Assembly: GCF_000702265.1 (NCBI RefSeq)
Contig: NZ_KL370880.1
Span: forward strand, 124,001 to 188,000
Source: Butyrivibrio sp. NC2002
GTDB lineage: Bacteria; Bacillota; Clostridia; Lachnospirales; Lachnospiraceae
DNA length: 64,000 bases
Reading direction: 5' to 3'
Numbering within the stretch: position 1 is the stretch's first letter; each line of letters begins with the position of its first letter. The notes beneath the pieces were generated by a model. It had not been told where the DNA came from and did not search any database. It saw only the letters and a list, made by a program, of their open reading frames with translations. Positions 1 to 9,265 of this stretch are shown one piece after another. The position numbers were made by a program, and so were the translations under genes.

Positions 1-2
1 TC

Positions 3-1715
3 GACAAGGAACTCGAAGAAACTCTTTCAATCGCAGATGAGATAAGAAAGCTTGAGGGCAAACTCTCAGAGAGTGCAAAGACCCTTCTTGAAGCACTAAA
101 GCTCTATGAGAGAGCAGCTCTTTTGATGTCAAGATTCAGAGGCTATGCTCACATGCGTCACGACGAGGATACCTCCAACTCCAAGTATCAGGGAATGGAT
201 CAGAAGTCAGTATCAGCCATGGTTTCATTTGGTGAAAAGACTTCTTTTGTTGAGCCCGAGATCCTCCAGATATCTGATGATAAGCTTGACAGTTTCTATA
301 AGGAGGAGCCTGAGCTTAAGCACTTTGAACTTAAGATAAAGGAAATCAGAAGATTAAAAGACCACATTTTATCAAAGGAAATGGAACAGCTTATTGCTTC
401 TGCAGGCGAGATGCAGCAGACAGCAGCAAACGGCTTTTCTATGCTTTCAAATGCAGACCTCAAATTCCCAAGTGTCAAGGACTCAGAAGGAAAAGAGGTT
501 ACTCTTTCTAACGGCAGATTCGTTCCCACCGAGATGTCCAAGGACAGGGAGCTTAGAAAGAGAGCTTTCGAAGCTTTTTATGGCAGATATGAGGAATTTA
601 AGAATACATGGGCAACACTCTATGACGGAGAGGTTAAGGCCAGAATTTTTAACGCCAAGGCAAGAAAATATAACTCCAACTTTGAGGCAGCGGTTGATGA
701 AAATAATGTAGATCCTGCTGTTTGCGACAGACTTATCGATTCTATTCACAAGGGCTTTGATAAGATGCACCGCTACGTTGCACTTAGAAAAAAGCTCCTC
801 GGAGTAGATGAGCTTCATATGTATGATGTATATGTTTCCATGATCAAAGATTTTGATATGGAGGTTTCATACGAGGAGGCAAAAGAGATATCCCTTAAGG
901 CACTTGCGCCTCTTGGCGAGGACTACCTTGAGATAGTAAAACAGGCTTATGACAACCGCTGGATCGACGTTGTTGAGAACGAGGGAAAAAGGAGCGGCGC
1001 ATATTCAAGCGGTGCATACGGAGTTCACCCTTATATGCTCCTTAATTACAACAATACACTTGAGGATGTATTTACTCTTGTCCATGAGATGGGACATTCC
1101 ATGCACACCTGGTATTCAGATCATGAGCAGTCAATTTTTGATTCTGAGTACAAGATATTCGTGGCAGAAGTAGCATCTACAACCAATGAGGTTCTTTTGT
1201 ACCATTACCTCAAGAATCACGCCAAGACCAAGGAAGAGAAGGCTTATATCATCAATCACTTCCTTGAAAGTTTCAAGTCAACAATGTACCGCCAGACTAT
1301 GTTCGAGGAGTTTGAGAGAAAAACCAACACTATGGCAGAGGAGGGAATCCCTCTTACTGCTGAGTCTTTGTATGATGTATACTACAACCTCAATAAGGAA
1401 TACTTTGGAGAAGATATGATCTCTGATAAGGAGATTGGATGGGAGTGGTGCAGAATCCCTCACTTCTATTACAATTTCTACGTTTATCAGTATGCAACAA
1501 GCTTTGCAGCATCTGTTGCGATCGCAAGTCGTATCCTCAAAGAGGGTGCACCCGCAGTAGAGCAGTATAAGAATTTCCTTAAGAGTGGCTGTACCAAGGA
1601 TCCTGTAAGCCTTCTTAAGATTGCCGGAGTTGACCTTACAACATCACAGCCCATAGACGAGGCAATTGAGGTATTTGGAGAGGCACTTACGGAAATGGAA
1701 GAACTGTACAAATAA
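3..1715 (+). CDS. pepF: Oligoendopeptidase F (M3B zinc metallopeptidase), 5' end cut by window
   Basis: Cytosolic zinc endopeptidase that trims short peptides, probably downstream of peptide import. The reading frame is open to the left edge, so the gene starts outside; 570 residues are visible, about 30 short of the usual length near 600. The zinc-binding HEMGH motif (HExxH) lies at nucleotides 1083-1097, followed by the M3-type downstream glutamate region (FVAEVASTTNE). The C-terminal segment with FYVYQYATSFAAS is typical of PepF. An apparent internal TTG/ATG at 123-128 is not the start, because clear PepF-type helical sequence continues upstream in frame. A weak hairpin (1723-1741) follows the stop. 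The family is certain; the peptide substrate is not visible. Confidence 0.95.
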   Translation, partial: DKELEETLSIADEIRKLEGKLSESAKTLLEALKLYERAALLMSRFRGYAHMRHDEDTSNSKYQGMDQKSVSAMVSFGEKTSFVEPEILQISDDKLDSFYKEEPELKHFELKIKEIRRLKDHILSKEMEQLIASAGEMQQTAANGFSMLSNADLKFPSVKDSEGKEVTLSNGRFVPTEMSKDRELRKRAFEAFYGRYEEFKNTWATLYDGEVKARIFNAKARKYNSNFEAAVDENNVDPAVCDRLIDSIHKGFDKMHRYVALRKKLLGVDELHMYDVYVSMIKDFDMEVSYEEAKEISLKALAPLGEDYLEIVKQAYDNRWIDVVENEGKRSGAYSSGAYGVHPYMLLNYNNTLEDVFTLVHEMGHSMHTWYSDHEQSIFDSEYKIFVAEVASTTNEVLLYHYLKNHAKTKEEKAYIINHFLESFKSTMYRQTMFEEFERKTNTMAEEGIPLTAESLYDVYYNLNKEYFGEDMISDKEIGWEWCRIPHFYYNFYVYQYATSFAASVAIASRILKEGAPAVEQYKNFLKSGCTKDPVSLLKIAGVDLTTSQPIDEAIEVFGEALTEMEELYK

Positions 1716-2012
1716 AATAGTGCTTTGATTTATGATCAAAGAATAAATACATATTGTAAATATTAAAAAAGAATATTATTAAGAAAAACCATCTTAACTC
1801 CTTCTGATTTCTCTGTTAAGAATCGCAGGAATTGAACAAACGCGGTTTTCATGCTGATATAATTACCTATGGTGAGGAACTTCGTGAGAATTTGCTTTTT
1901 TCATGAAGGAAGTAAAGATGGTTTTTTGCATAAAAACAACGCTTTTTGCAGCTATGTGATTTACTAGCATGAATCTTTCGGTTATTTGTTTTTTTATTGA
2001 AGGGAGATAGTT
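1716..2012. other. 297-base spacer before the giant gene; inverted repeats and an extended -10
   Basis: No gene is seen here. The spacer holds a 7-bp inverted repeat just after pepF (CTTTGAT/ATCAAAG, 1723-1741) without a T-run. It also holds a hairpin TCTTAAC (1792-1798) / GTTAAGA (1815-1821). A 12-bp perfect inverted repeat pairs AAAAACCATCTT (1784-1795) with AAGATGGTTTTT (1915-1926). An extended -10 box TGATATAAT lies at 1855-1863. The two inverted repeats share bases 1792-1795, so they cannot both form. Confidence 0.6.
1855..1863 (+). promoter_or_regulatory. Extended -10 promoter element for the giant gene
   Basis: TGATATAAT is a full extended -10 (TGnTATAAT). The only -35-like match, TTGAAC at 1832-1837, is 20 bases away, longer than ideal. 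It would place the transcript start near 1870, inside the 12-bp inverted repeat, and leave a leader of about 140 bases. Confidence 0.45.
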
Positions 2013-5000
2013 ATGCCTAAGACAAACAAAAAAATTTTGGAAACATATATCAGCAATGTTGCAAAGAGCTATAAAGAAAAAGAAAACAATTATACAAATA
2101 CATTTATGGGCTTTATAAAGAGAAGTCATGAGCTTATCAAATATTTAGATCAGAATACAAGCAAGTATGATGAAGAAGAAATGGATGCTGCTTATGGGAA
2201 GCTCTATGAGATGCTGACTTTAGCTGAAAAAGAGATGGGAACAAAGGATGCACGAGTAAAAACGATCAATACCACTGATAAAGATCTGTATCTCAAATTG
2301 GAAGCGCCCATGACGGAATTTAGTGTAGCATTCAAGGGTGCGTTAGTTGATCAGAACGAAACTATCGAAGCATATGTAAATTTACGCGACGGTTATCATG
2401 GTGCTGTAAATGATGTGATGAAACAAAACGCAGAAGCGGAACTAAACAAAAAGTTTGCGCCATATTATGAAGCAATTGATAAGAACCTGCTTGCTATTGA
2501 AAAAATAGGTAAAGAAGCTGATAAAAAGCATTCGGAGGAACAGCTTGAAGACGATCCTTACACTGTTATGAGAGTAATTCATTCTCAGGCACAGTACATG
2601 AGTACTATAGGTCTGGATAAGCATTCTGAGATGCACATGTTAATAAAGAGAAACCTTGTAGAAGCAACACGCGAAATCATGGAGTTTTATCAGAACAATC
2701 TCTTTTCAATAGAGAGAAGATATGCTATGGACAGCGAGGAAAAACTCCAGGATCTGACAAATGCAGTAAACAGACTCTTAACCGAGAATCAGACCTATCT
2801 TTCTGAGATTGAAAAAAATGATCACGAACTAGGTGCGGCTCTCGGACGTTATATCACAAATATTAATGATACTGTGACCAAAGATATGAATGCGCTCATT
2901 CAGATCAAAAGATATAATGACTGGAAACAATGGGAAGGTTATAAGAAAGAGCTACAGATAAAAGAAGATACTATGATGTATCTTGGCAAGAAGGAACTCA
3001 TGGAGAAGCATGGTCTTACAACAGATGATCAGTTCTTCTATATGGTAATGATGAATCTGGATAAGGAACGTTTTGATAGATTTCCGCATACCCAGAAGAT
3101 TCTTGACGTCCTTGGAATTAAAGAGGACGATGTTCCCGAAAATCTTAGGAAAGACCTTGTAGATTTAAAAGAAAAGATGATGCTGGCTACAACCACTACG
3201 ATAGCCCATTATGTGAAGGATACAGATCCTGAGACGGGTAAACAATCTACACATTATCTTAACTATAAAGAGCTGACTGATCTTGGCCAGATCTATAGAG
3301 ACTGCATAGATGGAGTAGAGGCTTTTAATAAAAAACTTGCAGAGAACAATGAGCTAAATACAGAGTCTGTAAGGAACAAGCTTGATGAGCTTGATCAATC
3401 ATTTAGGAAGACTTATTCAAGTGTGGATAGAGTAATTGGCTATATTGAACTTAATGCAAATAAAGAAGAAAAAGACACTATCAGACCCTTCTCTATGTAT
3501 GAAATAGATGGACAGACTAATCCTGAGTTCGGGAATAATCTGTTTAGCAAGATAGAAACTATAACAGCAGCGGGCGATGTATTAGTAAGCTCTTTTTCAG
3601 AAAAAGAGAGAAAGAACAAGGCTGTATCAGAGCAGATCGAACAGCTTACTGAGATGAAAAATGCTCTGAATAAGCTAAAGACACAGACAATACCTAATAT
3701 GCTCGTTCAGGATAAAGAAACTGTCCTTAAACTGGTTACAAAAGAGGATATTGCTAACAATATCAAGGATTTTCAGGATGCTTCTTTAAAAATGTTTCCT
3801 GTGATCAAAGACTTGGAAAAGAAACTTAAGGAGGAAAAAATTAAGCCTCAGGAAAGAGAACTTTATGAAAAACTCGCTCCTGTGTATGCTCAGTTGTCCC
3901 AGAAATATCTTTTACTTGAGTATCTGCTAAATCCTGACAATGCCGACACTGAACTTAAGAGAGACATGGATATGTTTAATGATGCTGTATCCAGAAAGGA
4001 GACTCTTAAGAAAGTTCCGGATAGCCAGATCCAGTTCTTTAATTATGTGGGCACTTGTCGTGAGCTTATGAATAAGGGACAGATGTTCCCACAGTTCTTG
4101 TTTGAAGATCCGTTGTCAGATAGAGCAAACGCCATTGTATCTTTGCAATTTGCAAAACAAAACAGAGATGCCTTTGAAGAACGCGCAAGGTCTATTCTTA
4201 CGGTACCGTGGAGTGAAGCCGGAACCAAGAATCTCTCAAATCTTGAAGAGTATAAGATTCGTAACCTGCAGGCTGGCGAAGAAGGTCAGATTGTCCAGTA
4301 TGCTACTAAAAATGACAGAGCAGGATTTGAAGAGGTTTTGAACAAGTCTCTTGAAAACTTCCCGGACTATCTTGGCAAAGATGTTGTGCAGAGGATACGT
4401 GATTATTATCACTCAATATCTACTTTCCAAGGCTTTGATGGAGAAGAACTGCAAGCTCCTATTGAGGGTATTTGCGCAAACTTTGATAAATATGACGAAG
4501 GCGGATTCCTGAATGCATTTTCACAGCAAGAACTTGATGCTGGTTATAGCATGCTAAGGGATCATGTTCAGGAATTAAATGCCAATCTTATTAATGCCGG
4601 CTTCAATGCTACCGCACGAAGACGTCTTTCAGAAGATCCTAGTATACCAACTGGCTATAACCTTGGAAAAGCAAAGGCGGTAGCTACAAACGTATTTGGT
4701 GTCAATAATACAGCAAAAGTGAGTCTACTTAGTGATGCCAATATGCCTATGAGTGGTGGACAGGCTAAGCAGAATCAATATGTTGATATTGTTGTCGGAG
4801 CTGTCGATAAGAATTACAATGCTACATCCAAGCTTCCAAAAGATGGAGAAACAGTTTCTGAAGAATTCTATACCACTACAAAAGACTTCCGAAGAAGTGA
4901 CTTTGTTGCCTTCATGGGTATGGAGGAAAATCCTGCGGATATTTTAGCGGAGGCACAGGGTAAGTCCGAAGAAGAAATAAAGCAGCTTGTCAAAGATAAG

Positions 5001-6824
5001 ATGGGGAAACTTTCTGATAATAATGAGGGATCTCAGAAGAAGTTTACTAATAAGCTTATCTCAATAGATGTTTTTGATAACGCTGAAAATTTGGCTAACA
5101 TGGCTGATCTACAGGTTATGCACTATCTTTCCGGAATAAAGAAAATAGGTGTGGATGATCTGAGGATTGGATTTAAGACAGATGAAAGCGGCAATCTAGA
5201 GGTATCAAGTATAACAGGCGCAAATACTAAGGATGCTCCCTTCAGGATGCTGACCCCTCTTGAGGAAAAGAGACTTATACAGCCTGAAGATATGCTTGTA
5301 ATGACTGAGGAAATGAAGGAAAAGGTTCTTCGTTGGGCTAAAGATGAACCTGAGTTTACTCCCGAAGAAAAGGAGCAGTTTGATCTGCTTCCTCAGGCGA
5401 GCTTTGAAAGTTTTAGAACTAGAGTCCGCACTCTTGCTACGGTTATAAAGAACTCTGAAAACTATAATTTTGCTCAGAAAGATCCTGTGCATGACGGTAA
5501 GTTATATGCAAGCCTTACAACAGAACGTGGAAAGATAAGGGTTCTCAAGAGAGAAGACTTTAAGAACCTCCATATAGACGATCTGGCAATTGGCAAGAAC
5601 AATGTTGCAGATAAAACAAACAAGAATATTTTTGATGCTATGGCAGATCTTCCGGAGGCTTGCAATGAAGCACTCATTGACAAGTGGAAGGCAAAGTGGG
5701 CTCTTACTGATTCAAAGGACTTTGGCACTAATGTAAGTCCTCAGGATATTGCTCGGCATGATGTTGCAGGCTTCGTACCTGCCGGAGTTGAAGAAATGAA
5801 CAAAAGATTCTATAAGGCGGAACAGCAGCGCTTTATGGATAAGTGCCTCAGGATCACCGGAAAAGTCATTGTTATGGATAAGGATAGGTCTAAGGAGTAC
5901 TTTGCACATTGGTTCTTTGGCGGCGACACCAAGAAATATACTAATGTAAGGGATGCTGGCGAAAAGCTGGATAATGCAGTAACTTATGCCATGAGGCTCA
6001 GAGACCTGGAGACTCAGGAGAGAAAATATCCTCAAGCTTTTCATAATACTATTCCTGATGAACGAGAGAGAACTGAAATAAAAAATAAGCTAAAAGCATA
6101 TAGGGAAGAAATACTTAAAAGAGCACAGCAATTTGCGATTGATCATGATTACAATGTGCCTGAACATTATAATGAAATACCGGAACCAATCCTGGAGACT
6201 CTTAAGCTGTATCCTGTAAAGGATGCGCTCGTTAACTACCAGAGCAAACTTGAAGTATATCTTAAGAAGCGTGAAGGCGGAAGAAGCAGCGACTTTGGTA
6301 ATGACAGGTATGCTCATATGCTTGGAATCTATAAAGATGTTAATGAGAGACTTGCCGAATATGCAGCGGTTACAGGTGATACATCTGTTTTGCCCAAGGT
6401 CGCAGTAATAGATGAGAATAAGAAGGTCACATTTAAGCCATTGTACAATACTAACCTTGAGTACAAGATGAATATTCCGCCGCATGTTAAGGATGCCATT
6501 AACCACAAAGTGAAGATTGCAGCTCTATATAACGAGATTCAGCCTATGCAGCTGTATGATGCGCCGGCAAATAATAACAATAAGAAGAAGGAAATCAATA
6601 TTAATATTAATAAGATCGATATTGATAATGTAAAGGCTGAGCCTCTGATGGAAAACGATGGTAACGAGATCATTATTGACGAGCCGAAAAAATCTAAGGT
6701 CAACAAGACTAATGTAAACAAAATTATGAAGGAGCAGAACATCGTAATTAATCAAAAGATCATAGTGAACAGAGATAATAAGAAAAGCAACATTATCGAA
6801 AATGAAATTGTAAAGAAGCAGTGA
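2013..6824 (+). CDS. Very large (1603 aa) protein of unknown function with Asn-rich tail
   Basis: I do not recognise a confident family. The start is the ATG after GGGAGATAGTT. There is no signal peptide and no membrane segment, so it is probably cytosolic or exported by a non-Sec route. Residues about 1-900 are charged and alpha-helical in character. Residues about 905-1110 hold a patch that loosely resembles the end of a phosphoinositide/actin-fragmin-kinase-like fold (ADLQVMHYL at 1031-1039, then a GNLEV segment). The place where a DRHxxN catalytic loop would sit reads KKIGVDDLR (1043-1051), so any kinase-like domain would be inactive. Residues 1200-1515 are again helical and charged. Residues 1517-1603 are a low-complexity tail rich in Asn, Lys and Ile. 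The gene stands alone, with its own promoter region. Function is unknown; the kinase-fold idea is a weak inference from memory of related large Lachnospiraceae proteins. Confidence 0.85.
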   Translation: MPKTNKKILETYISNVAKSYKEKENNYTNTFMGFIKRSHELIKYLDQNTSKYDEEEMDAAYGKLYEMLTLAEKEMGTKDARVKTINTTDKDLYLKLEAPMTEFSVAFKGALVDQNETIEAYVNLRDGYHGAVNDVMKQNAEAELNKKFAPYYEAIDKNLLAIEKIGKEADKKHSEEQLEDDPYTVMRVIHSQAQYMSTIGLDKHSEMHMLIKRNLVEATREIMEFYQNNLFSIERRYAMDSEEKLQDLTNAVNRLLTENQTYLSEIEKNDHELGAALGRYITNINDTVTKDMNALIQIKRYNDWKQWEGYKKELQIKEDTMMYLGKKELMEKHGLTTDDQFFYMVMMNLDKERFDRFPHTQKILDVLGIKEDDVPENLRKDLVDLKEKMMLATTTTIAHYVKDTDPETGKQSTHYLNYKELTDLGQIYRDCIDGVEAFNKKLAENNELNTESVRNKLDELDQSFRKTYSSVDRVIGYIELNANKEEKDTIRPFSMYEIDGQTNPEFGNNLFSKIETITAAGDVLVSSFSEKERKNKAVSEQIEQLTEMKNALNKLKTQTIPNMLVQDKETVLKLVTKEDIANNIKDFQDASLKMFPVIKDLEKKLKEEKIKPQERELYEKLAPVYAQLSQKYLLLEYLLNPDNADTELKRDMDMFNDAVSRKETLKKVPDSQIQFFNYVGTCRELMNKGQMFPQFLFEDPLSDRANAIVSLQFAKQNRDAFEERARSILTVPWSEAGTKNLSNLEEYKIRNLQAGEEGQIVQYATKNDRAGFEEVLNKSLENFPDYLGKDVVQRIRDYYHSISTFQGFDGEELQAPIEGICANFDKYDEGGFLNAFSQQELDAGYSMLRDHVQELNANLINAGFNATARRRLSEDPSIPTGYNLGKAKAVATNVFGVNNTAKVSLLSDANMPMSGGQAKQNQYVDIVVGAVDKNYNATSKLPKDGETVSEEFYTTTKDFRRSDFVAFMGMEENPADILAEAQGKSEEEIKQLVKDKMGKLSDNNEGSQKKFTNKLISIDVFDNAENLANMADLQVMHYLSGIKKIGVDDLRIGFKTDESGNLEVSSITGANTKDAPFRMLTPLEEKRLIQPEDMLVMTEEMKEKVLRWAKDEPEFTPEEKEQFDLLPQASFESFRTRVRTLATVIKNSENYNFAQKDPVHDGKLYASLTTERGKIRVLKREDFKNLHIDDLAIGKNNVADKTNKNIFDAMADLPEACNEALIDKWKAKWALTDSKDFGTNVSPQDIARHDVAGFVPAGVEEMNKRFYKAEQQRFMDKCLRITGKVIVMDKDRSKEYFAHWFFGGDTKKYTNVRDAGEKLDNAVTYAMRLRDLETQERKYPQAFHNTIPDERERTEIKNKLKAYREEILKRAQQFAIDHDYNVPEHYNEIPEPILETLKLYPVKDALVNYQSKLEVYLKKREGGRSSDFGNDRYAHMLGIYKDVNERLAEYAAVTGDTSVLPKVAVIDENKKVTFKPLYNTNLEYKMNIPPHVKDAINHKVKIAALYNEIQPMQLYDAPANNNNKKKEINININKIDIDNVKAEPLMENDGNEIIIDEPKKSKVNKTNVNKIMKEQNIVINQKIIVNRDNKKSNIIENEIVKKQ

Positions 6825-6868
6825 AATCGCTATAATTGTAGTAAATACAATGTGGCGGAGGATAGGCT

Positions 6869-7378
6869 ATGAATAATAGAGTTTTTCATGTTGATCACCA
6901 GATTTCGACTAAGAATGTTGAGGACTCTGTTACAGAGTGGACCAAGGTAGTAAAGTATGTCGATATCAATGGATACGACAGATTGTTCGGGGGAGAGCTC
7001 ATGAGCTGGATTGACCAGGTTGCGGGCACCGTTGCTCTAAGGCATGCGGGAACACCTGTGACCACCGCGGCAATCGACAACATGCAGTTCAAACAGGCTA
7101 TCAATTTAAATGACATCGTGGTACTTATCGGAAGAATCACACATGTTGGAAGGACATCCATGGAAGTAAGGGTTGATACCTATGTTGAGGACCTGCGCAC
7201 AGGTATGAGACATGTGGTAAACAGAGCATATCTTACAGAAGTATGTGTTGATGAGGACGGAAGACCTACGGTTGTTCCTTACGGATTAAATGTAAGAACT
7301 GAAAATGAGAGGGCAGAATGGCAGGGAGCTGAGAAGAGAATAGAGCTTAGGAAACAGAGAAGAAGAGAGGGCTTTTAA
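6869..7378 (+). CDS. Acyl-CoA thioesterase, hotdog fold
   Basis: Hydrolyses acyl-CoA to free acid and CoA. The 169-residue protein is one hotdog domain of the YciA/BACH type: GGELMSWIDQVAG (helix with the catalytic Asp) near residue 47, a conserved TTAAIDNMQF strand, and the FKQAINLNDIV and SMEVRVDTYVED strands. It starts at the ATG behind GGCGGAGGA, 44 bases after the giant gene. An HD-GYP gene follows 44 bases later. The family is clear; the preferred chain length cannot be read from the sequence. Confidence 0.85.
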   Translation: MNNRVFHVDHQISTKNVEDSVTEWTKVVKYVDINGYDRLFGGELMSWIDQVAGTVALRHAGTPVTTAAIDNMQFKQAINLNDIVVLIGRITHVGRTSMEVRVDTYVEDLRTGMRHVVNRAYLTEVCVDEDGRPTVVPYGLNVRTENERAEWQGAEKRIELRKQRRREGF

Positions 7379-7422
7379 GTTATTTGTGGCTCTAAACTAC
7401 TAACCGGAAAAGACGAGAAAAA

Positions 7423-8091
7423 GTGAGCACTATGGATGACTACGAAGAAAAATACCATAAGCAGAAAAGATTAACTGATCAGCTGATGCATGCTCTTGCA
7501 AAGGTTGCGGACGAGTGTGGTAATTATACCAAGGACCACTCTGAGAGGGTGGCGCTTTACTCTATGGAGATTGCAAGAAGGCTTGGTAAGAGTCGCGCAG
7601 AACAATACGAGATATATCAGATGGGACTTCTCCATGATATAGGAAAAATCGGAGTTCCCGACACGATTACCGGCAAAGCGGACAATCTGGCAGACAAAGA
7701 GTATGACATGATGAAGAGACACCCCATGATAGGAGCTAAGATCCTTCAGAACATCAATGAGCTTCCGGGACTTGCAGTGGGTGCAAGATGGCATCATGAA
7801 AGATATGATGGGCAGGGATATCCTGATGCTTTAGCAGGCGAGGATATCCCTGAGGAAGCAAGGATAATTGCAATTGCTGATGCCTATGATGCTATGAGTT
7901 CTCAGAGAAATTACTCAAGCGTCATGGGACAGCAATATGTAAGAACTGAGATCGAGAAGGGCAAGGGAACGCAGTTTGATCCTGTTATCGCTGATGTTCT
8001 CCTTGAAATGATCGATTCGGATGTAGACTATGTTATGAATTCGGAAACGAGTCTTCTTGTAATCCGTGAATTTTTTGAGATTCTCGATTGA
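7423..8091 (+). CDS. HD-GYP domain phosphodiesterase-like protein
   Basis: Probable cyclic di-GMP phosphodiesterase. It is an almost bare HD-GYP domain of 222 residues, with no sensor domain. It shows HSERVALYS, the HD motif in LLHDIGKIGVP, the following HPMIGAKIL histidine, HHERYDGQGYP (the GYP motif), and IADAYDAMSS. All canonical metal ligands I can check are present. The GTG at 7423 and the ATG at 7432 are both possible starts; neither has a strong Shine-Dalgarno site. A terminator follows at 8128-8176. With the GGDEF protein at 27-28 kb and the GGDEF-EAL protein at 41-44 kb, it is one of three c-di-GMP genes here. Confidence 0.88.
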   Translation: MSTMDDYEEKYHKQKRLTDQLMHALAKVADECGNYTKDHSERVALYSMEIARRLGKSRAEQYEIYQMGLLHDIGKIGVPDTITGKADNLADKEYDMMKRHPMIGAKILQNINELPGLAVGARWHHERYDGQGYPDALAGEDIPEEARIIAIADAYDAMSSQRNYSSVMGQQYVRTEIEKGKGTQFDPVIADVLLEMIDSDVDYVMNSETSLLVIREFFEILD

Positions 8092-8127
8092 TGCTTTTTG
8101 AGGCTTCAGAACTTCATCTAAAATTGA

Positions 8128-8176
8128 AAAGTAAGGCACTTCGTGATATAGTTTAAGCGGTGCGCTTACTTTTTTT
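8128..8176 (+). terminator. Intrinsic terminator after the HD-GYP gene
   Basis: AAAGTAAG-GCAC (8128-8139) pairs with GTGC and CTTACTTT (8160-8163, 8165-8172) with one bulged G, and a T-run continues to 8176. It separates the HD-GYP gene from ptb. Confidence 0.7.
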
Positions 8177-8271
8177 ATTTGCAAAAAACACCTTTTTCAA
8201 AAAGGAAACTTTACATATATAAAGATAAGCAACTTAGAAAAAATAACATCTATTTTCAGGAGGTATTACGA

Positions 8272-9198
8272 ATGAGTAAGAGTTTCGATGAAATCCTTGC
8301 AAAATTAAAGACTGCGAGCACTAAGAAGCTTGCTGTAGCATGTGCGCAGGATGAGCCTGTGCTTGAAGCAGTAAAGGCAGCAAAGGAGCGAGGTATCGCT
8401 GATGCTATCCTTGTTGGTGATAAGGATGAAATCGAGAGGATCGCCGGCGAGATGAATATGGATCTTTCTCAGTACGAGATCATTGACGAGAAGGATACAG
8501 TAGAAGCTGCAACCAAGGCTGTTTCACTTGTACACGACGGCAAGGCAGATATCTATATGAAGGGACAGCTTGATTCCAAGACATTCCTCAAGTCAGTTCT
8601 TAATAAGGAGGTTGGTCTTCGTACAGGACGTCCGCTTTCTCATGTATGCGTATTTGAGATTCCCGGCATTGATCGTCTTTTATTCCTTACAGACGTTGCT
8701 TTCATGCCCTATCCGACTCTTGAAGATAAGAAGGTTATCATTGAATATACAGTTAACGTAGCAAGAGCTTGCGGTGTAGAGTGCCCTAAGGTTGCTCCTC
8801 TTGCAGCTGTTGAAGTTGTTAACGACAAGATGCCTGTAACTGTTGAGGCAGCAGAGCTTACAAGACTTTGTGAAGAGGGTGAGATCAAGAACTGCATAGT
8901 TGACGGACCTCTTTCAATGGACCTTGCAATAGATCCCAGTGCTGCAGAGCACAAGGCAGGTGCTAAGGATCGTAAGATCGTCGGCGATGCAGATATTCTT
9001 CTTTTCCCTGATATCCACGCAGGAAACCTTACATACAAGACAATCGTTCGTCTTGCAACAGTTAAGAACGGTAACATCCTTACAGGTACAAAGGCACCCG
9101 TAATCCTTACATCACGTTCAGATTCTGTAGAAGTTAAGCTCAACTCAATCGCTCTTGCAGCAGTAGTGGCAGAGGATCAGAAAAAGGGTATCCTGTAA
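8272..9198 (+). CDS. ptb: Phosphate butyryltransferase
   Basis: Converts butyryl-CoA and phosphate to butyryl phosphate and CoA, the first of two steps that release butyrate and yield ATP. The 308-residue protein belongs to the phosphate acetyl/butyryltransferase family. It is assigned as Ptb rather than Pta because of its short single-domain length and the butyrate kinase gene directly downstream. The start is the ATG behind AGGAGG (8258-8263); an in-frame ATG at 8179 lacks a ribosome site and adds 31 residues outside the family. Recognisable segments include ADIYMKGQLDSKTFLK and a GPLSMDLAID loop. The gap to buk is 67 bases. Confidence 0.93.
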   Translation: MSKSFDEILAKLKTASTKKLAVACAQDEPVLEAVKAAKERGIADAILVGDKDEIERIAGEMNMDLSQYEIIDEKDTVEAATKAVSLVHDGKADIYMKGQLDSKTFLKSVLNKEVGLRTGRPLSHVCVFEIPGIDRLLFLTDVAFMPYPTLEDKKVIIEYTVNVARACGVECPKVAPLAAVEVVNDKMPVTVEAAELTRLCEEGEIKNCIVDGPLSMDLAIDPSAAEHKAGAKDRKIVGDADILLFPDIHAGNLTYKTIVRLATVKNGNILTGTKAPVILTSRSDSVEVKLNSIALAAVVAEDQKKGIL

Positions 9199-9265
9199 AG
9201 ATAATTATGCAATCGCTTTGCGCCATTTAAAAGCAATAAAATAAAGAATAAAAGGAGAATGAGTC

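Noticed and set aside
123..128. Start of pepF at the TTG/ATG near 123
   Set aside because: The frame is open to the left edge with PepF-like sequence upstream, so the gene is only cut by the window.
1723..1741. Hairpin after pepF as an intrinsic terminator
   Set aside because: The stem is AT-rich, 7 bp, and no T-run follows.
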